The position numbers and the translations under genes are program-made. Positions 6,593 to 8,801 of a stretch of 8,801 nt of DNA are shown here, piece by piece. The notes beneath the pieces were generated by a model that was not told the DNA's origin, searched no databases, and saw nothing but the letters and a program-made list of their open reading frames with translations. The DNA comes from Solirubrobacterales bacterium (GTDB taxonomy: Bacteria > Actinomycetota > Thermoleophilia > Solirubrobacterales > Solirubrobacteraceae): assembly GCA_025963955.1 (NCBI GenBank), contig JAOPZU010000188.1:1-8801 (forward strand). Direction: 5' to 3'. Position 1 is the stretch's first letter, and each line of letters opens with the position of its first letter.

Positions 6593-7482
6593 TCGCACCC
6601 GGTGCGCCGATCCTTCGCCGCGTCCGCAACGCAGACGTCGGTGCCCGGCCCACCGGTGTACCGGTCCTCGCCGCCACCGCCCGCGAGACGGTCCCGGCCG
6701 GGGCCGCCGTCGAGGCGGTCGGCGCCCGGCCCCCCGAAGATGCGGTCGTTGCCCTTCCCGCCACGAAGCGTGTCGTTGCCCGCGCCGCCTCGGAGCAGGT
6801 CGTTCGCCGCGCCGCCGAGGATCACGTCGTCGCCGGAGCCTCCATCCATGTCGGCAGGCCGTGAGCTGAGCAGGCGCTCCTTCAGCACGTCATCACCGGC
6901 GCCCCCGACGAAGCGGTCGTTCCCTTGGAACATCTTCTCGGTGGGCTCGTCAAACGGAGCCCCGGAGAGCGTGTCGTCGCCGGTGCCGCCATCGAGCAGA
7001 ATCATGCCGCGACACAGCGTCTCTGTGAGTTCGTCGGCCCCTGGACCTCCGTGGAGCTCCGTACCGCCGCGGCATCCGGAGAGCTGAACACGGTCATTGC
7101 CGGCGCCGGCGTTCACGACCAACGTGGCGGGAACGACACCGACCGTGCGCACCACGTCGTCCTGCGGCCCAAGGGTCACCACGACCCGGCCACCCTGCCC
7201 GTTCGCGTCATACGGCGGGAGCGGACACGACGTCTTGCCCAGCGGCTGCGACGAGCAGCCCGCACCGACGGTGAGCGGCGTGGCGCCACCCGAGAACACC
7301 ACGTTGCCAGACGTAAAGGCGACGTGGACGTCGTTCACCCCTTCGGGTTGCGAGTACAGGACGGTCCTCGCGCTGCCCGAAGCGTCGACGCGGACCTCGC
7401 CGGCCTCTGCCATCGCCGGCGTCCCCAGCAGGACGACAGCGAGCGACGCGGGCAGGACCGCGGAGACGATGAGTCGGTTCAT
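6589..7482 (-). CDS. Secreted RTX-type calcium-binding repeat protein
   Basis: A 297-residue exported protein. Residues 1-25 are a Sec signal peptide: MNR, a hydrophobic core VSAVLPASLAVVLLG, then a likely cut after PAMA. Residues ~28-125 form a beta-rich N-terminal part with cysteines 76 and 86. From ~124 come glycine/aspartate nonapeptides of the GGxGxDxLx type, first isolated (near 145, 165 and 193) and then eight in perfect 9-residue register from 214 to 285. These bind calcium in a parallel beta-roll. The end DVCVADAAKDRRTGCE has two cysteines (284, 296) that probably form a closing disulfide. Unlike classical RTX toxins it uses Sec and has no toxin domain or type I secretion genes nearby. 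Role is unknown; extracellular or cell-wall-associated structural or binding protein is the safest call. It is followed with a 4-nt overlap by the copper protein, so the two are probably made together. Confidence 0.88.
   Translation of the reverse strand: MNRLIVSAVLPASLAVVLLGTPAMAEAGEVRVDASGSARTVLYSQPEGVNDVHVAFTSGNVVFSGGATPLTVGAGCSSQPLGKTSCPLPPYDANGQGGRVVVTLGPQDDVVRTVGVVPATLVVNAGAGNDRVQLSGCRGGTELHGGPGADELTETLCRGMILLDGGTGDDTLSGAPFDEPTEKMFQGNDRFVGGAGDDVLKERLLSSRPADMDGGSGDDVILGGAANDLLRGGAGNDTLRGGKGNDRIFGGPGADRLDGGPGRDRLAGGGGEDRYTGGPGTDVCVADAAKDRRTGCE
6628..6843 (-). repeat. Eight imperfect 27-bp tandem repeats (RTX nonapeptides)
   Basis: The - strand codes for eight consecutive nonapeptides beginning GG at residues 214, 223, 232, 241, 250, 259, 268 and 277 of the RTX protein. 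Unit consensus is GGxGxDxLx. The second unit has GGAAND in place of GGxGND, and the last two drift (RYT, VCV) before the Cys-capped tail. Copy number may vary between strains. Confidence 0.85.
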
Positions 7483-7491
7483 CGGGCCGCG

Positions 7492-7497
7492 ACAGTA
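7492..7497 (-). promoter_or_regulatory. Possible -10 box for the RTX/copper-protein operon
   Basis: TACTGT on the - strand ends 9 nt before the ATG at 7482, which would give a transcript with almost no leader. No convincing TTGACA-like -35 is seen at 17-18 bp. An alternative -10, TAAAAT (7536-7541, - strand), lies in a short AT-rich patch further upstream. Confidence 0.25.
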
Positions 7498-7568
7498 GCG
7501 GACACCGACCTATAAGGCGAGTTCAGACAATGACGATTTTATTGCTTGTTCGGGCGGCGACAGCGGAC

Positions 7569-8150
7569 TCAGTCGCCCACCTCCCGCACCACCTGGGCCG
7601 GCACGCCCGCCACCAGCGTCCGCGGAGGCACGTCCCGCGTCACCACGGCGCCCGCGGCGACGACCGCGTCCTCGCCGACCGTAACGCCCTGCAGGATCAT
7701 CGCGCCGGCCCCGATCCACACGCCGCGCCCGATGCGCACCGGCGCCGTCGTGATCGCGGAGCGGCGGGTCGCCGGATCCAGCGGATGACCAGAGCTGATG
7801 AGGTGCACGTTCGGCCCGATCATCACGTCGTCGCCGATGTCGATGCCGCCGAGGTCCATGGCGGTGCACCCGTGGTTGACGAAGACGTTCCGGCCGAAGC
7901 GCAGGCCGCGGCCGCCGTCCGTGCGGAACGGCGGCAGGACGCGCACGGACGGATGCAGGTCCTGGCCGGTCAATTCGCCGAGCAGCCGGCGCATGGCCTC
8001 GAAGTCCCCGGACGGCAGCGCGTTCAGCTGGTCGAGGATGCCCCACGCGCGCTGGACGTCGGCGGTCATGGCACGCGACCGTGACGTCCCCGACGGCGTG
8101 GTGGTGCGGGCGGCGCGACCCGGGACGGCGGGCTGGGCGGATTCGGACAT
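7569..8150 (-). CDS. Maltose/galactoside-type hexapeptide-repeat O-acetyltransferase
   Basis: A left-handed beta-helix acetyltransferase that should move acetyl from acetyl-CoA to a sugar hydroxyl in the cytoplasm (LacA/NodL/Maa group). With the ATG at 8148-8150 it has 193 residues. Visible signatures are PPFRTDGG (73-80), FGRNVFVNHGC (85-95), the hexapeptide strands IDIGDDVMIGPNV (103-115), and SGHPLDPATRR (120-130), whose H122 is the likely catalytic base. The CoA-binding end is GVWIGAGAMILQGVTVGE followed by VPPRTLVAGVPAQVVR. The first ~27 residues are Ser/Thr/Arg/Pro-rich and unlike the family, so a start at M28 (8069) giving 166 residues is possible; neither start has a clear ribosome binding site. 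The N-terminal 'Mac' helix pair appears shortened (RAWGILDQLNA, FEAMRRLLGEL). It is divergent from the small gene at 8229 and 86 bp upstream of the RTX gene. Acceptor sugar is unknown. Confidence 0.92.
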   Translation of the reverse strand: MSESAQPAVPGRAARTTTPSGTSRSRAMTADVQRAWGILDQLNALPSGDFEAMRRLLGELTGQDLHPSVRVLPPFRTDGGRGLRFGRNVFVNHGCTAMDLGGIDIGDDVMIGPNVHLISSGHPLDPATRRSAITTAPVRIGRGVWIGAGAMILQGVTVGEDAVVAAGAVVTRDVPPRTLVAGVPAQVVREVGD

Positions 8151-8216
8151 GCGCGGGCGAGTGTGCCAGCGTTGACGGTCGTGAGGCGAGTTGATCCGGC
8201 CTTGAGCAAGACGCCG

Positions 8217-8222
8217 TACTCT
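8217..8222 (+). promoter_or_regulatory. -10 box of a leaderless promoter for the small + strand gene
   Basis: TACTCT (TANNNT) ends 6 nt before the ATG at 8229, the spacing expected for a transcript that starts at the start codon. A weak -35 candidate, TTGATC (8191-8196), is 20 bp upstream of the box. There is no ribosome binding site, which agrees with leaderless translation. This supports 8229, rather than the in-frame start at 8163, as the true start. Confidence 0.4.
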
Positions 8223-8228
8223 CCCTAC

Positions 8229-8441
8229 ATGTCCCGTGCACTCGTCCTCGTCCCGATCGTCGCGAAGAAGCTGCGCGCGGGCGACGTCGTGGAGGACGGC
8301 ACCGGCCGGCCGTCCGTCGTGCAGGAGGTCCGGCTCGCGTGGCTCGGCTGGCTCGGCATGTCCCCCCGGGTGCTCATCCGCGGGGTGTGGACGACGGTCA
8401 CCGTGTCCGGCTGGCCGGCCCGCGTCGCCATCGGCCGCTGA
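8229..8441 (+). CDS. Small hypothetical protein, possible SH3-like beta-barrel
   Basis: A 70-residue basic protein I do not recognise as a named family. It reads LRAGDVVEDGTGRPSVVQEVR (16-36), then a hydrophobic middle, LAWLGWLGMSPRVLI (37-51), and then GVWTTVTVSGWPARVAI (53-69). The pattern 'L-x-x-GD-V-V, short turn, V-x-x-V, hydrophobic strand, V-T-V, V-x-I' resembles the small SH3-like or KOW-like barrels common in actinobacteria, but this is a fold guess and not a family match. The middle stretch is too short and too interrupted by Pro/Arg to be a convincing membrane helix. The ATG at 8229 is preceded by a leaderless-type -10 box, which favours a real gene. It is divergent from the acetyltransferase (78-bp gap) and 94 bp before the helicase, with a GC hairpin in between. 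Confidence 0.55.
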   Translation: MSRALVLVPIVAKKLRAGDVVEDGTGRPSVVQEVRLAWLGWLGMSPRVLIRGVWTTVTVSGWPARVAIGR

Positions 8442-8469
8442 CCCCGAGGCGATCCTGAGGACGCCGGCA

Positions 8470-8487
8470 CCCGCGGCGAGCCGCGGG
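8470..8487. terminator. Perfect 7-bp GC hairpin after the small gene
   Basis: CCCGCGG, loop CGAG, CCGCGGG forms a strong stem 29 nt beyond the TGA at 8439-8441 and 49 nt before the helicase ATG. There is no U-tract. It most likely ends the small gene's transcript, or folds in the helicase leader if transcription reads through. Confidence 0.4.
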
Positions 8488-8535
8488 CGCGTGCGAAGCT
8501 GCACCCGTGCCTGACCCCGCCGTGAGCCCGTCCGG

Positions 8536-8801
8536 ATGACCCTCGTCCGCGCCCTGCCCCGCGAGCCGGACGCCGACTCGCTCTTCGACGCGTTCACGAC
8601 CTGGACGCAGGAGCAGGGCCTCGAGCTCTACCCGCACCAGGAGGAAGCGGCGATCGAGCTCTTCAGCGGGAACAACGTCGTCCTCGCGACGCCGACCGGG
8701 TCCGGCAAGTCGCTCGTCGCCCTCGCCGCGCACTTCGCGGCGCTCGCCGAGGGCCGCGTCACCTTCTACACCGCACCGATCAAGGCGCTGGTGTCGGAGA
8801 A
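8536..8801 (+). CDS. DEAD/DEAH-box helicase, DUF3516-type (3' truncated)
   Basis: The first 88 residues of a superfamily 2 helicase; the gene runs off the window. LYPHQEEAAIELF (31-43) is the Q-motif-like segment, ATPTGSGKS (51-59) is the Walker A motif I that binds ATP, and TFYTAPIKALVSE (76-88) is motif Ia. The N-terminus LPREPDADSLFDAFTTW and the wording of motif Ia match my memory of actinobacterial Ski2-like RNA helicases that carry a C-terminal DUF3516 domain. That domain is outside the window, so the subgroup is inferred. Expected role: ATP-driven unwinding of RNA or RNA-DNA duplexes in the cytoplasm. The ATG at 8536 has no ribosome binding site and overlaps the stop of a 10-codon GTG-started reading frame (8507-8539) as ATGA. 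The visible 5' part is intact. Confidence 0.85.
   Translation, partial: MTLVRALPREPDADSLFDAFTTWTQEQGLELYPHQEEAAIELFSGNNVVLATPTGSGKSLVALAAHFAALAEGRVTFYTAPIKALVSE

Noticed and set aside
6628..6843. Tandem 27-bp repeats considered as a CRISPR-like or non-coding array
   Set aside because: The repeats are imperfect, in codon phase, without spacers, and explained fully by the RTX nonapeptides.
5903..7087. Long + strand open frame (394 codons) opposite the copper and RTX genes
   Set aside because: It is a GC-driven antisense shadow, with Arg/Pro/Ser-rich composition and no domain, while both - strand genes have clear signal peptides and motifs.
8163..8228. Upstream in-frame start for the small + strand gene
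   Set aside because: The -10 box at 8217-8222 lies inside this extension, and the extra 22 residues have no pattern continuing the protein.
7569..8597. Extension of the acetyltransferase frame upstream to 8597 (342 codons)
   Set aside because: The extra N-terminal part is Arg/Gly-rich without family features and would overlap the small + strand gene and the helicase; normal family length is about 190 residues.

Overview
The window is a high-GC chromosomal segment holding ten protein-coding genes, two of them cut by the window edges. The best guess for the host is an actinomycete of the Solirubrobacterales/Thermoleophilia type. The support is indirect: strong GC bias at third codon positions, an F420-type LLM oxidoreductase, a secreted RTX-repeat protein ending in a Cys-capped tail, a helicase that looks like the actinobacterial DUF3516 group, and several genes with a TANNNT box only 6-9 nt before the start codon (leaderless or near-leaderless promoters). 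I see no tRNA, rRNA, CRISPR array, insertion sequence or phage gene.

Left part, + strand (1-3845). The 3' end of an F420-dependent LLM-class oxidoreductase (1-1023) is followed, after 124 bp, by a tight three-gene cassette: a FemAB/GNAT-like N-acyltransferase (1148-2179), a class I SAM-dependent methyltransferase (2176-2907) and a family 2 glycosyltransferase (2904-3845). The last two junctions overlap by 4 nt (ATGA, GTGA). The cassette looks like a small module that builds and decorates a surface or secreted glycan; the product is unknown.

Middle part, - strand (3953-5097). A metal-resistance pair converges on the cassette: an ArsR/SmtB-family sensor (4720-5097) overlapping by 4 nt a His-rich cation diffusion facilitator (3953-4723). 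The sensor has the D-x-H-(10)-H-x-x-H alpha-5 metal site of the CzrA/NmtR type. A likely leaderless promoter sits directly upstream, with two abutting 10-bp palindromes as candidate operator. This is the layout of the staphylococcal czrA-czrB zinc/cobalt efflux operon.

Right-middle part, - strand (5186-7482). A Sec-exported RTX-type calcium-binding repeat protein (6589-7482) overlaps by ATGA a second exported protein (5186-6592). The second protein fuses a two-copper monooxygenase fold like peptidylglycine/dopamine hydroxylases to a C-terminal blue-copper (cupredoxin) domain, with every expected copper ligand in place. This fusion and its pairing with the RTX protein are the most interesting items in the window.

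Right part (7569-8801). A maltose/galactoside-type hexapeptide O-acetyltransferase (-, 7569-8150) is divergent from a small unrecognised 70-residue protein (+, 8229-8441). A GC hairpin follows, and the 5' end of a DEAD/DEAH-box helicase (8536 onward) runs off the window.
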